Assembly: GCA_030690365.1 (NCBI GenBank)
Contig: JAUYGX010000022.1
Location: forward strand, 18,773 to 82,772
DNA length: 64,000 nucleotides
DNA from: Bacteroidales bacterium
Lineage (GTDB): Bacteria; Bacteroidota; Bacteroidia; Bacteroidales; F082
Direction: 5' to 3'
Shown here one piece after another: positions 42,700 through 49,962 of this stretch. Numbering within the stretch: position 1 is the first letter of the stretch; the number at the start of each line of letters is the position of its first letter. The translations under genes and the position numbers were made by a program. The notes beneath the pieces were generated by a model. That model worked only from the letters and a program-made list of their open reading frames with translations. It was not told the DNA's origin and made no database searches.

Positions 42700-43269
42700 C
42701 TACCCCCTACGACCTTTCCCCCGCGGTCCCTTCCAGTTACGTGGGTTATCCTGGATGTATCGCTTTATCCGTTGAAACTCTCCATCATCTCTGATCACAT
42801 GGTCGTAATAGTCGCGTTGCCATGTTTTGGTTCCGGGTGTATTGAAGAGGATGTTGATGTGCTTTGAAGTTTGCATTTTCAACTTTCCTATGACTTTGAA
42901 AAGCAGCATTTTTCTGCGAAGTTTAATGTATTCCTGAAGGTCTGTTTTTTGAGACAGTACATACAATTCATGAATTGTATGTACGTTATCAAAGTCATAC
43001 GCTCCCAGCGTGATAATACAATGAAAGTGGTCTGGCATCACGATCCATTCATCGAGGATGACGCGTGTATGATAGGTTGGTATTTCTTTAATAAATTCAG
43101 ATACAATCTTGCCTGCATCAGATAATATCATTCTGGCATTTTCAATTTTACCCAAAATCTGTAATCTATCCTGGGTATTAACTGTAATAAAATACGAGCC
43201 TGGTGAGGAATAATCCCAAAACTGCATCCGGTTCGATTCAATGCGGTATTTGTTAAGGTACAGGGTCAT
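42700..43269 (-). CDS. REP-associated tyrosine transposase (RAYT, Y1/HUH)
   Basis: This 189-residue protein has the Y1 transposase fold: SPGSYFITVNTQDR (strand 1), VMPDHFHCIITL with the HUH pair (about 78-89), and a C-terminal catalytic Tyr in WQRDYYDHVIRDD (about 152-164) followed by IQDNPRNW, the RAYT signature. RAYTs cut single-stranded REP palindromes. A perfect 54-bp palindrome lies 36 nt upstream of the start. A near-match to TAnnTTTG on the minus strand (43304-43311) could be its promoter. The gene lies inside the acyl-CoA dehydrogenase/ETF locus, with no terminal repeats or target duplication recognised. Confidence 0.9.
   Translation of the reverse strand: MTLYLNKYRIESNRMQFWDYSSPGSYFITVNTQDRLQILGKIENARMILSDAGKIVSEFIKEIPTYHTRVILDEWIVMPDHFHCIITLGAYDFDNVHTIHELYVLSQKTDLQEYIKLRRKMLLFKVIGKLKMQTSKHINILFNTPGTKTWQRDYYDHVIRDDGEFQRIKRYIQDNPRNWKGPRGKGRRG
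42957..42984. repeat. 28-bp perfect palindrome inside the RAYT coding region
   Basis: Fourteen-base arms meet with no loop (GTACATACAATTCA and its complement). The centre ATTCATGAAT is identical to the centre of the upstream 54-bp palindrome. It is within codons for the protein segment VHTIHELYV. Confidence 0.75.
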
Positions 43270-43303
43270 GGAGTAGGTTTTAACAGGTTAAAGGTATAAA
43301 AAA

Positions 43304-43311
43304 CAAGTATA
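43304..43311 (-). promoter_or_regulatory. candidate -7 element of the RAYT gene
   Basis: On the minus strand this reads TATACTTG, one mismatch from TAnnTTTG, 35 nt before the RAYT start. It touches the left end of the 54-bp palindrome. Confidence 0.3.
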
Positions 43312-43359
43312 ACTGATAGTATAACCGATTCATGAATCGGTTATACTATCAGTTATACT
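43306..43359. repeat. 54-bp perfect palindrome between divergent RAYT and UPF0316 genes
   Basis: The 27-base left arm (43306-43332) is the exact reverse complement of the right arm (43333-43359), with no loop. Each arm contains two direct copies of AGTATAACYGAT, so the whole is four copies of a 12-mer (two direct, two inverted) around GATTCATGAATC. It occupies the region between the two divergent -7 elements. It could be the RAYT target, an operator, or both. Confidence 0.9.
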
Positions 43360-43366
43360 ACTTTTG
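43359..43366 (+). promoter_or_regulatory. -7 promoter element of the UPF0316 gene
   Basis: TACTTTTG matches TAnnTTTG, starts at the last base of the palindrome, and lies 30 nt before the ATG. The -33 position falls within the palindrome. Confidence 0.45.
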
Positions 43367-43396
43367 CATGACGTTAAAACTTAAAAAACTACTTAA

Positions 43397-43996
43397 ATGG
43401 TTGCACCTGAATGGATTAGTACTGATATATTTAACTGGGTAGTCTTGCCCTTGCTCATTGCCATTGCCCGCATCCTGGATGTTTCGGTTGGAACCGTCAG
43501 GTTGATCTTTGTTTCGCGCGGATACAAGTACCTGGCACCTTTGCTGGGTTTTGTGGAGGTGATCATCTGGTTGTTGGCCATCGGACAGATTATGCAGCAA
43601 CTCGATAATTTTATGTCATATATAGGCTATGGTGCCGGTTTTGCCATGGGGAATTATATTGGAATTATATTGGTGGAAAAAATGTCCATTGGTACAGTAC
43701 TCATCCGCGTTTTACCTAAATTCGATACTTCCAACCTGATAAAGCATCTGCGTGAAGCCAACTTTGGAGTGACCAGTGTAAATGCCGAAGGTAAAAACGG
43801 ACCAATCAAGATGTTATTCAGTATTGTGAAGAGGAAGGATTTGGATGGAGCCCTGCAAATCATCAATACGCATAATCCCAACGCTTTTTATACCATAGAA
43901 GAGGTGCAAAAGGTCAACGAGGGACATTTTGGAGCCTCCACCAGAAAGAGCTTTTTCTTTGGTGGTATTTTCGGTTCAAGCCAGATGAGGAAATAG
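43397..43996 (+). CDS. UPF0316 membrane protein (DUF5698-DUF2179)
   Basis: The 199-residue protein has three helices (about 12-30, 43-62, 72-90) including ARILDVSVGTVRLIFVSRG, the UPF0316 hallmark, and then a soluble DUF2179 domain (about 100-180; NFGVTSVNAEGKNGPIKMLF, NPNAFYTIEEVQKV). DUF2179 domains are often attached to transport or signalling membrane proteins; the biochemical role is unknown. It sits between the RAYT gene and etfB, and is flanked by the 54-bp palindrome on its left and a degenerate version (43995-44025) on its right. Confidence 0.85.
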   Translation: MVAPEWISTDIFNWVVLPLLIAIARILDVSVGTVRLIFVSRGYKYLAPLLGFVEVIIWLLAIGQIMQQLDNFMSYIGYGAGFAMGNYIGIILVEKMSIGTVLIRVLPKFDTSNLIKHLREANFGVTSVNAEGKNGPIKMLFSIVKRKDLDGALQIINTHNPNAFYTIEEVQKVNEGHFGASTRKSFFFGGIFGSSQMRK

Positions 43997-44025
43997 TTAT
44001 ACCGATTAATGAACCAGATTAACTA
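43995..44025. repeat. degenerate copy of the RAYT-linked palindrome
   Basis: AGTTATACCGATTAATGAA resembles the palindrome half AGTATAACCGATTCATGAA, and the following AACTATT gives an imperfect inverted match. It begins at the stop codon of the UPF0316 gene, so this gene is bracketed by the two elements. Similarity is partial. Confidence 0.35.
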
Positions 44026-44103
44026 TTATTAAAGATTTTTTACGAAATTTGTTGCTTTCCAAAAAGAAAAGCTTAAAATAGAATTCATTAATTAATACAG
44101 AAT

Positions 44104-44841
44104 ATGAAAATATTGGTTTTAATAAGCAATGTGCCTGATACCACCACCAAAATCAGGTTCAAGGCTGACAACACTGCATTTGATGATGCCGGTGTACAGT
44201 GGATTATCAATCCATGGGATGAGTTGGCCCTCACCCGTGCGGTAGAATTAAAGGAAGTTGGTGGAGTTTCGCACATTACAGTAGCCAATGTGGGTACATC
44301 TTCCACAGAGCCCACTCTGAGAAAAGCCCTGGCCGTAGGTGCCGACGATGCCATCCGGGTGGATGTTGAAGCCAGAGATGCTTTCGAGGTAGCCACACAA
44401 CTGGCCACCATTGCCAAGGATTATGACCTGATCATGGCGGGTATCGAAGCCTCCGATTATAATGGCTCGGCAGTGGGAGGTATGCTGGCCGAATTGCTCG
44501 ACATTGCATCTGTTTCTGCCGTTTCAGGTGTAAAAGTTGATGGCGGCAACCTGATTTTTAACCGCGAGATTGATGGAGGCTCACAGGTGCTTTCAGTTAC
44601 CACTCCCGTTGTTGCCATCGTTCAGAAAGGAATTGCCAAAGAACCCAGAATTCCGGCCATGCGGGGTATCATGATGGCACGCAAAAAGGAACTAAAGGTG
44701 GTTGCACCGGTTTCGGCTGAAGACCGTACCTCTTTTGTGAAGTTTGAACTTCCTCCGAAAAAAGCAGCATGCAAAATGGTGGCCGAAGACAATGCCAAAG
44801 AGCTGGTCAGGTTGTTGCACGAAGAAGCCAAAGTGCTGTAG
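44104..44841 (+). CDS. etfB: electron transfer flavoprotein subunit beta
   Basis: This 245-residue protein has the EtfB pattern: MKILVLISNVPDT, an early NPWDELALTRAVELKE (about 39-54), VGADDAIRVD, and AGIEASDYNGSAVGGMLAELL (about 118-138), the AMP/FAD-binding region, followed by TPVVAIVQKGIAKEPRIP. With EtfA it takes electrons from acyl-CoA dehydrogenase. It is followed by etfA after 23 nt. The expected partner dehydrogenase is at 41560-42699. Confidence 0.93.
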   Translation: MKILVLISNVPDTTTKIRFKADNTAFDDAGVQWIINPWDELALTRAVELKEVGGVSHITVANVGTSSTEPTLRKALAVGADDAIRVDVEARDAFEVATQLATIAKDYDLIMAGIEASDYNGSAVGGMLAELLDIASVSAVSGVKVDGGNLIFNREIDGGSQVLSVTTPVVAIVQKGIAKEPRIPAMRGIMMARKKELKVVAPVSAEDRTSFVKFELPPKKAACKMVAEDNAKELVRLLHEEAKVL

Positions 44842-44864
44842 TTATTCATTTAAAAAGTATCATC

Positions 44865-45833
44865 ATGTCAATATTAGTATATACAGAAAACTGGGATGGC
44901 AAGTTTAAGAAATTCAGCTTCGAGCTGGTTTCGTATGCTGCTGCCGTGGCCAAACAAAGAGGAACAACCGTAACTGCCCTGTCCATTGGTAAAGTGGCTG
45001 ATAGCGAACTTGAAAAATTGAGTACCTACGGAACCAAAAAGGTGCTGAGCATCACCGACGATCGTTTTAACTCACTGGACAACAAAGCCATGTCGAAGGC
45101 GATTGTAGCTGCCGCCAAAGCCGAAGGTGCTAAAATCATTGTTCTGGCGCACAACAACCTGGGTAAAGCCCTGGCTCCCAGGGTGGCGGTGCGGATTCAG
45201 GCCGGTCTGGAAACCGGAGTGGTAGCACTTCCTGTATCCTATGATCCATTTATTGTGAAGAAAAAAGTGTTTACCGGTAAAGCATTTGCCGAGGTAAAAC
45301 TCAACACTGAATTCAAAGTGATTACGCTGGCGCAGAACTCTTTCGAGCCAGTGGAATTGAAAAACAGTGAAACCATCGAAACTTTTGATCCTCAGGTTAC
45401 CGACAGCGATTTTACCACCACGGTAAAAGAAACCAACAAGGTTACCGGCAAGGTATTGTTAACAGATGCCGAAATCGTTGTTTCGGGTGGTCGTGGAATG
45501 AAAAGCGGCGACAACTGGGGTGGTCTCGAAGAGATGGCTGACCTGCTTGGTGCTGGAATGGCCTGCTCGCGTCCGGTAAGTGACGAAGGATGGCGTTCGC
45601 ATACTGAGCATGTGGGTCAGACCGGAAAAATTATTGCACCCAATTTATACCTGGCTTTTGGAATCTCAGGCGCTATCCAGCATCTGGGAGGCGTTAGTTC
45701 TTCAAAAGTAATCGTGGCTGTGAATAAGGACAAAGAAGCCCCGATTTTTGAAGCTGCCGATTATGGGATTGTGGGCGACGTGTTCACGGTAATCCCACAA
45801 ATGATTGAAGCTATTAAGGAAATGAAATCGTAA
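44865..45833 (+). CDS. etfA: electron transfer flavoprotein subunit alpha
   Basis: The start at 44865 (MSILVYTENWDGKFKK) is chosen; a longer in-frame start at 44769 would overlap etfB. The 322-residue protein ends with the FAD-binding domain (about 195-320): VSGGRGMKSGDNW, SRPVSDEGWRSHTEHVGQTG, APNLYLAFGISGAIQHLGG and VNKDKEAPIFEAADYGIVGD, all characteristic. It forms the FAD-carrying half of the ETF heterodimer. A strong terminator follows 23 nt after the stop. Confidence 0.95.
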   Translation: MSILVYTENWDGKFKKFSFELVSYAAAVAKQRGTTVTALSIGKVADSELEKLSTYGTKKVLSITDDRFNSLDNKAMSKAIVAAAKAEGAKIIVLAHNNLGKALAPRVAVRIQAGLETGVVALPVSYDPFIVKKKVFTGKAFAEVKLNTEFKVITLAQNSFEPVELKNSETIETFDPQVTDSDFTTTVKETNKVTGKVLLTDAEIVVSGGRGMKSGDNWGGLEEMADLLGAGMACSRPVSDEGWRSHTEHVGQTGKIIAPNLYLAFGISGAIQHLGGVSSSKVIVAVNKDKEAPIFEAADYGIVGDVFTVIPQMIEAIKEMKS

Positions 45834-45856
45834 AGATGAAACTTTAATAAAACAAC

Positions 45857-45891
45857 CCCCGATCAAAGATATTTGGTCGGGGATTTTTTTT
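45857..45891 (+). terminator. intrinsic terminator after etfA
   Basis: CCCCGATCAAA (45857-45867) pairs with TTTGGTCGGGG (45872-45882) with one wobble, followed by ATTTTTTTT. The T run reaches the stop codon of the convergent lipoprotein gene. Confidence 0.85.
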
Positions 45892-46366
45892 AATTATACA
45901 CATGCAACAGCCCGCCATCGTATTCGGCGTAATATTCAATCATCGGATAACGTCCTTCTCCCTGAAAAAGGCTTCCATCGTACATCGAATACATATTGTT
46001 GGTGCAGGTATCTGTGGCAAAAGGGTAATATTTTCCAACTATCAGCTTGCTGCAGTTCTGCATTTGATCATCGCAGCATTTATAGGGGTCGTTGGGCGGT
46101 TGTCGCTCGTAGGCCTTAAAGGTGTTCAACTCCATCCGGTAAATGATAATCCCGCGACTGGCCGAAGGAATCACCCAACCGGGCACTTCATCCAGATAAA
46201 GCCAGCCACCGACAGTATTTAATTCCTGAAAAACAGTTGAATTGGGGTCTAACGTAAAATTAATGACTACGTTAGGTATATTCGGGTTTACATTGTTCTT
46301 GCTGCAACCAAAGTTGCCCGCGGTTAATAATAAGATGAAAAACAATGCAATTGTGACTTTTTTCAT
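45890..46366 (-). CDS. lipoprotein resembling a Rieske fold without cluster ligands
   Basis: This 158-residue protein has a lipobox signal (LLLTAGNFGC). The mature part reads like the Rieske-like lipoproteins of Bacteroidota: GGWLYLDEVPGWVIP, RGIIIYRMELNTFKAYER, and YDGSLFQGEGRYPMIEYYAE toward the end, the strand order of a Rieske domain. The CxH and CxxH ligand pairs are missing: the first site has YERQPPNDPYKCC and the second CTNNMYSMYDGS. It probably does not carry a 2Fe-2S cluster. The function is unknown, and the fold call is tentative. Confidence 0.5.
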   Translation of the reverse strand: MKKVTIALFFILLLTAGNFGCSKNNVNPNIPNVVINFTLDPNSTVFQELNTVGGWLYLDEVPGWVIPSASRGIIIYRMELNTFKAYERQPPNDPYKCCDDQMQNCSKLIVGKYYPFATDTCTNNMYSMYDGSLFQGEGRYPMIEYYAEYDGGLLHVYN

Positions 46367-46441
46367 TGAATGATCGTTAGAAAAGAGGAACGAAATTACA
46401 CCTTTTTTATTTTACATGTGCTGGTAATCGCGACAACCTCT

Positions 46442-46449
46442 TACATTTG
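46442..46449 (+). promoter_or_regulatory. -7 promoter element of the small lipoprotein gene
   Basis: TACATTTG matches TAnnTTTG, 8 nt before the ATG at 46458, which would give a very short leader. No clear -33 element. Confidence 0.35.
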
Positions 46450-46457
46450 CAGTATAT

Positions 46458-46760
46458 ATGAAGAATTCACACATTCACCGGCTGTTGTTTGTTTTGCTTC
46501 TTATCTCCACTATGGCGATAAACCAGGGGTGTATTTTTGGGAGGAAATCAGGAAGTGCCTCCCGGGAAGCGGAGAAGGTTGAAAAACAAATGCAGAAAGA
46601 AAACAAGGCCGAATTCGACAAGGCTTACAAGCAACATATGGAAAGCCAAAGCGATTTAACCCGGAAGCAAATGAAAGCAATGAAAAAGCAGCAGAAACGT
46701 GCCAACAGGGTTAGAAAAAGAACTCTTTGGGACAGACTCTTTCGCAATAAATGTCCTTGA
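46458..46760 (+). CDS. small lysine-rich lipoprotein
   Basis: The 100-residue protein has a signal ending in a lipobox (ISTMAINQGC), then a very charged helical part (EKVEKQMQKENKAEFDKAYK and QMKAMKKQQKRANRVRKR) likely to form a coiled helix, and a basic end (WDRLFRNKCP). It does not match a family I can name. It is preceded by a promoter-like TACATTTG and faces the LytTR operon end to end, 35 nt apart. Confidence 0.65.
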   Translation: MKNSHIHRLLFVLLLISTMAINQGCIFGRKSGSASREAEKVEKQMQKENKAEFDKAYKQHMESQSDLTRKQMKAMKKQQKRANRVRKRTLWDRLFRNKCP

Positions 46761-46795
46761 GCCATTCAGCAGCATAACCTATTGGTAATCTGACA

Positions 46796-47551
46796 TCAGA
46801 TACCCAGCTGTTCCTTAAGTTCCTTCACCCTCGATTTACTTACATTTACTTTGCTTTTGTCTTTCATGATAATGAGGTAGCTGTCCTTGCCATATTTCTC
46901 CATTTTCTCGATTAAGTTAATGTTGATAATATGGCTGCGGTGTACCCTGACGAAGGTATCTTCGGGGAGACCTTTCTCCAGGAAATTCATGGTATCGTAT
47001 TTCAGGAATTTTCCTTTGTCGGTGTGAATTTCAACATAGTCGTCCTGGGCTTCCACACGGATGATTGAATCTACGGGAATCACATCAATTTTGTTACCTG
47101 TTTTTACAAACAAACGTTCCACTTTGGCGGTACTGGTTTCTTTGGCTTTCTGCGAAAGCTGTTGCAGATTTGCCGTAGCGGGTTGTTTATTTTGAACCCG
47201 GTAAAGCACTTTTTCGATGGCTTCGTTAAACCGGGTTTTCGAAAATGGTTTCATCAGATAATCTACCGCGCTCAGTTCAAAGGCTTTAATGGCAAATTGG
47301 TCGTATGCGGTGGTGAATACAATTTCGGGCATCTCATCCAGCAATTCCAGCATCTCGAAGCCCGTAAGTTTTGGCATTTGGATGTCCAGAAAAACAAGGT
47401 CGGGTTTCAGTTCGTTGATGGCTTTTACACCAGAGAAGCCGTTATCACACTCGCCAATAAGTTCGATGTGCTCGTTGTCCTTTAAATAGGCTTTTACCAG
47501 GTCGCGGGCAGGTTCTTCATCTTCGATAATCAATGTACGCAGTTTATTCAT
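46796..47551 (-). CDS. LytTR-family response regulator
   Basis: This 251-residue regulator has a receiver domain (about 1-120; Asp in DLVFLDIQMPKLTGFEML, about residue 55, and KPFSKTRF with the Lys near 103) and a LytTR DNA-binding domain (about 145-250; IRVEAQDDYVEIHT, LPEDTFVRVHRSHIININLI). It should be phosphorylated by the LytS-type kinase whose gene overlaps its start by 8 nt. A LiaF-like gene is just upstream of the kinase and is a likely member of the same signalling unit. Confidence 0.93.
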   Translation of the reverse strand: MNKLRTLIIEDEEPARDLVKAYLKDNEHIELIGECDNGFSGVKAINELKPDLVFLDIQMPKLTGFEMLELLDEMPEIVFTTAYDQFAIKAFELSAVDYLMKPFSKTRFNEAIEKVLYRVQNKQPATANLQQLSQKAKETSTAKVERLFVKTGNKIDVIPVDSIIRVEAQDDYVEIHTDKGKFLKYDTMNFLEKGLPEDTFVRVHRSHIININLIEKMEKYGKDSYLIIMKDKSKVNVSKSRVKELKEQLGI

Positions 47552-48605
47552 GACTTTGCGATTTTGGAAGCTTAATAATGGCTCTGAAGATCATCTTCTC
47601 CGCATGAATTTCCAACAAATCCTGGCGTTGATAGATCAGTTGAAGCCGTTTTTTAATGTTTGACAACCCAATTCCTTCACCGGCTTTTTTAATGGCATCG
47701 GGGTCGTATTCGTTGCTGATTTCAATCACCACGAATCCATCTTTCTCGCTACATTTCAGTTCAACCAATACTTCCTCGGTACTGTGATAAACTCCGTGCT
47801 TGATGGCATTTTCGATGAGGGGCTGTAAAATCATGTTGGGAATTTTCTGTCCGAGACATTTGTCGGGGATGTCGGTAGAAAAATTCAGCCTCTTGCCGAA
47901 CCTGATTTTTTCGATGTCCAGGTAGCGATTCAGGTTTTCAAATTCCTGTTTCAGACTGGCTTTTTCGGTTTTGTCGTGACTGAGCGAATATCGGAGGAAA
48001 TCAGAAAGCTTTATTACCATATCCTGGGCTTTATCAGGATTGGTGATGGTAAGCGAACTAATTGAATTTAAACTGTTAAACAAAAAATGAGGATTTATTT
48101 GCGACTTGAGGGCGTTGAGTTCGGCCTGTTGTACCAGATTTTGAAGCTGTCCTTCAATTTTAAGTTTCTCCTGAAGATCTTCATAATAAAGCATCACATA
48201 ATAATACATGATGAACAATAAGTAATAAAAAATACCGGTGATGACACGCCAGGGGAGGCTGTCGTTTAAAAACTGATGATACGAAACAGAGTCGGAAAAC
48301 GTATTCACCAGCAGCAACCACGAACCGCCAATCCAGGCTGCAATGATGATTACAGCCACCACCAGGTGGTTTACCATCATGTCGAATACCGAACTGGTTT
48401 CTTTTAGGTTGAAGCGGATTACATACCATAGATTATATCCCACCAGGGAAAACAAGGAGTTGAATATCAGTGAGTCGATAATACTGATTTTCCAGTTTAC
48501 TTCGTAAAAATAGTAAATAACAAAAGTCTGGATCAACATAATGCTGAGCCAGACAATCAAATAGGCGATTAAGTAATTGTGGTTTTTTGATAATGGATTT
48601 AACAT
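47544..48605 (-). CDS. LytS/YpdA-type sensor histidine kinase
   Basis: The 353-residue kinase has four helices in the first 145 residues (about 12-32, 42-62, 78-100, 118-138), then the His_kinase box with QINPHFLFNSLNSISSLT (about 165-182) and an ATPase domain (NMILQPLIENAIKHGV, then GEGIGLSNIKKRLQLIYQ). There is no separate sensor domain, so the membrane part probably senses. It overlaps the LytTR regulator gene by 8 nt, in the standard order. Confidence 0.93.
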   Translation of the reverse strand: MLNPLSKNHNYLIAYLIVWLSIMLIQTFVIYYFYEVNWKISIIDSLIFNSLFSLVGYNLWYVIRFNLKETSSVFDMMVNHLVVAVIIIAAWIGGSWLLLVNTFSDSVSYHQFLNDSLPWRVITGIFYYLLFIMYYYVMLYYEDLQEKLKIEGQLQNLVQQAELNALKSQINPHFLFNSLNSISSLTITNPDKAQDMVIKLSDFLRYSLSHDKTEKASLKQEFENLNRYLDIEKIRFGKRLNFSTDIPDKCLGQKIPNMILQPLIENAIKHGVYHSTEEVLVELKCSEKDGFVVIEISNEYDPDAIKKAGEGIGLSNIKKRLQLIYQRQDLLEIHAEKMIFRAIIKLPKSQSHE

Positions 48606-48655
48606 CGCTTTTGGTTACTTGAATACAACGGTTAAACTACCGAAATGAATATAGG

Positions 48656-49366
48656 TTAGTAACTTTTTATTTCAAGACCGCCAAAAATGACTACACCTTT
48701 TACCAGGATAAGGTTCTTGTTTTCAGCTATTGCGGGTTTGGTAAGTCGTTTGTCGCTAAAGCCGCCAAAAATGGAAACCACGTCTGATTTTATTTCCCAG
48801 GTTTCGGGAACAATGAGTTTCGATCCGCCAAACATATTAAACACGTCGATGGTACATCCTTCGGGTGACAGTTCGGCATCCCTCATATTGAATTCGGAAC
48901 CTCCAAAGATGGCCGTAATGCTTCCACCTTTAAAGTTTTTCGATTGAACCTGTTTCATACCTCCGCCCAAAATGGCAATATCGTCGATGTAGTCTGAGTT
49001 ATGGCCCATGGGAGGTTTTCCGTCCCAAACATGTCTTCTTTGGTGACCCTGACGGCGGGTTAGAATGATCACTCCAACACCCATCAACAAGGCAGGAAGA
49101 AATATCTGATTTAAACTGATGTTATAATCAACAAAACTCGGGAGCCAGAAAAGAATGCCAAGTCCTATCAGTACATATCCCGGAGTCTGACGTTCTTTGG
49201 TGGTGAGTAAAATGATACCTATACCAATAAGGAGTGTTTTCCAGCTAAAAATGTAATACTTAAGTGGCAGGTCGGTTAAATTAAAGGTGTCGAGTAAGAG
49301 CAATCCTCCAGCCAGCATCAACAAAACGCCAGCGATGATTTTTTTATCAATAGGTTTACTTTCCAT
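48656..49366 (-). CDS. LiaF-like membrane protein (DUF5668 and cell-wall response domain)
   Basis: The start at 49366 (MESKPIDKKIIAGVLLMLAGG) is chosen; the open frame to 49552 lacks coding character. The 236-residue protein has four helices in residues 10-105, then a polar linker (RRQGHQRRHVWDGK) and a C-terminal beta-rich domain (about 130-235) with repeated FGGSEFNMRDAEL, FGGSKLIVP and FGGFSDKR units. This is the LiaF C-terminal pattern used in envelope-stress signalling. It lies 50 nt before the LytS-type kinase on the same strand, so it likely modulates that kinase. Confidence 0.82.
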   Translation of the reverse strand: MESKPIDKKIIAGVLLMLAGGLLLLDTFNLTDLPLKYYIFSWKTLLIGIGIILLTTKERQTPGYVLIGLGILFWLPSFVDYNISLNQIFLPALLMGVGVIILTRRQGHQRRHVWDGKPPMGHNSDYIDDIAILGGGMKQVQSKNFKGGSITAIFGGSEFNMRDAELSPEGCTIDVFNMFGGSKLIVPETWEIKSDVVSIFGGFSDKRLTKPAIAENKNLILVKGVVIFGGLEIKSY

Positions 49367-49473
49367 TGTAGTAATTTTTTCTTGATTTAGGTAGCAAACA
49401 TAGCTCCATTTTAAGGAGTGGCAAACTAAAAATCGGTGAATGGCGGTCAATTCTCGGTAAACGACCTCATTTG

Positions 49474-49932
49474 TTAAAGTATCTGACTTAGCGGGTAATA
49501 CACGGATGCAATCAAGGCAATCACACCGATGGGTCGGATCAGGTTGTTCCACGTATAATTACCATGGGCAATGGCCTGGTAAGTGTGGTTGATGGCCGAC
49601 AACATGAGGCTCAGTAAAAAGGTAAACAACAAGGTGATGTCAGCCCAAACATCCCAGTGGGCAAAATAAAGCCAAATAGACATGAATGTGATGGAAAGGA
49701 AAAACAGGGCTGTTTGAATCTGATAAGCGGAATTGGCCCCATAGCCTTTGGCCCTGGCTGCGTCTTTTCCAAAAAACAACCCTTCCACCGCACTGAATCC
49801 CATGATGGGTATGATGAGCCAGGGAAGCAATAAATGAATGATTTCTTCGGCAGATCCACCATAAAAGTAGGCCAGGAAAAAACCGATCCCAACAGCCATA
49901 ATCCGTGTTATTTCAAAGAGTTTGACCACCAT
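49474..49932 (-). CDS. DUF6790-like integral membrane protein
   Basis: This 152-residue protein has about four to five helices (residues 5-25, 33-50, 72-92, 95-115, 130-150). The motif GFSAVEGLFFGKDAARAKGYGAN.. (about 43 onward) and an AHGNYTWNN loop before the last helix are typical of a small bacterial family (DUF6790) of unknown function. It is upstream of the LiaF-like gene on the same strand, 107 nt away. Confidence 0.6.
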   Translation of the reverse strand: MVVKLFEITRIMAVGIGFFLAYFYGGSAEEIIHLLLPWLIIPIMGFSAVEGLFFGKDAARAKGYGANSAYQIQTALFFLSITFMSIWLYFAHWDVWADITLLFTFLLSLMLSAINHTYQAIAHGNYTWNNLIRPIGVIALIASVYYPLSQIL

Positions 49933-49962
49933 AATTTCGAGTTTTTGTCAAAATTAGATGTT

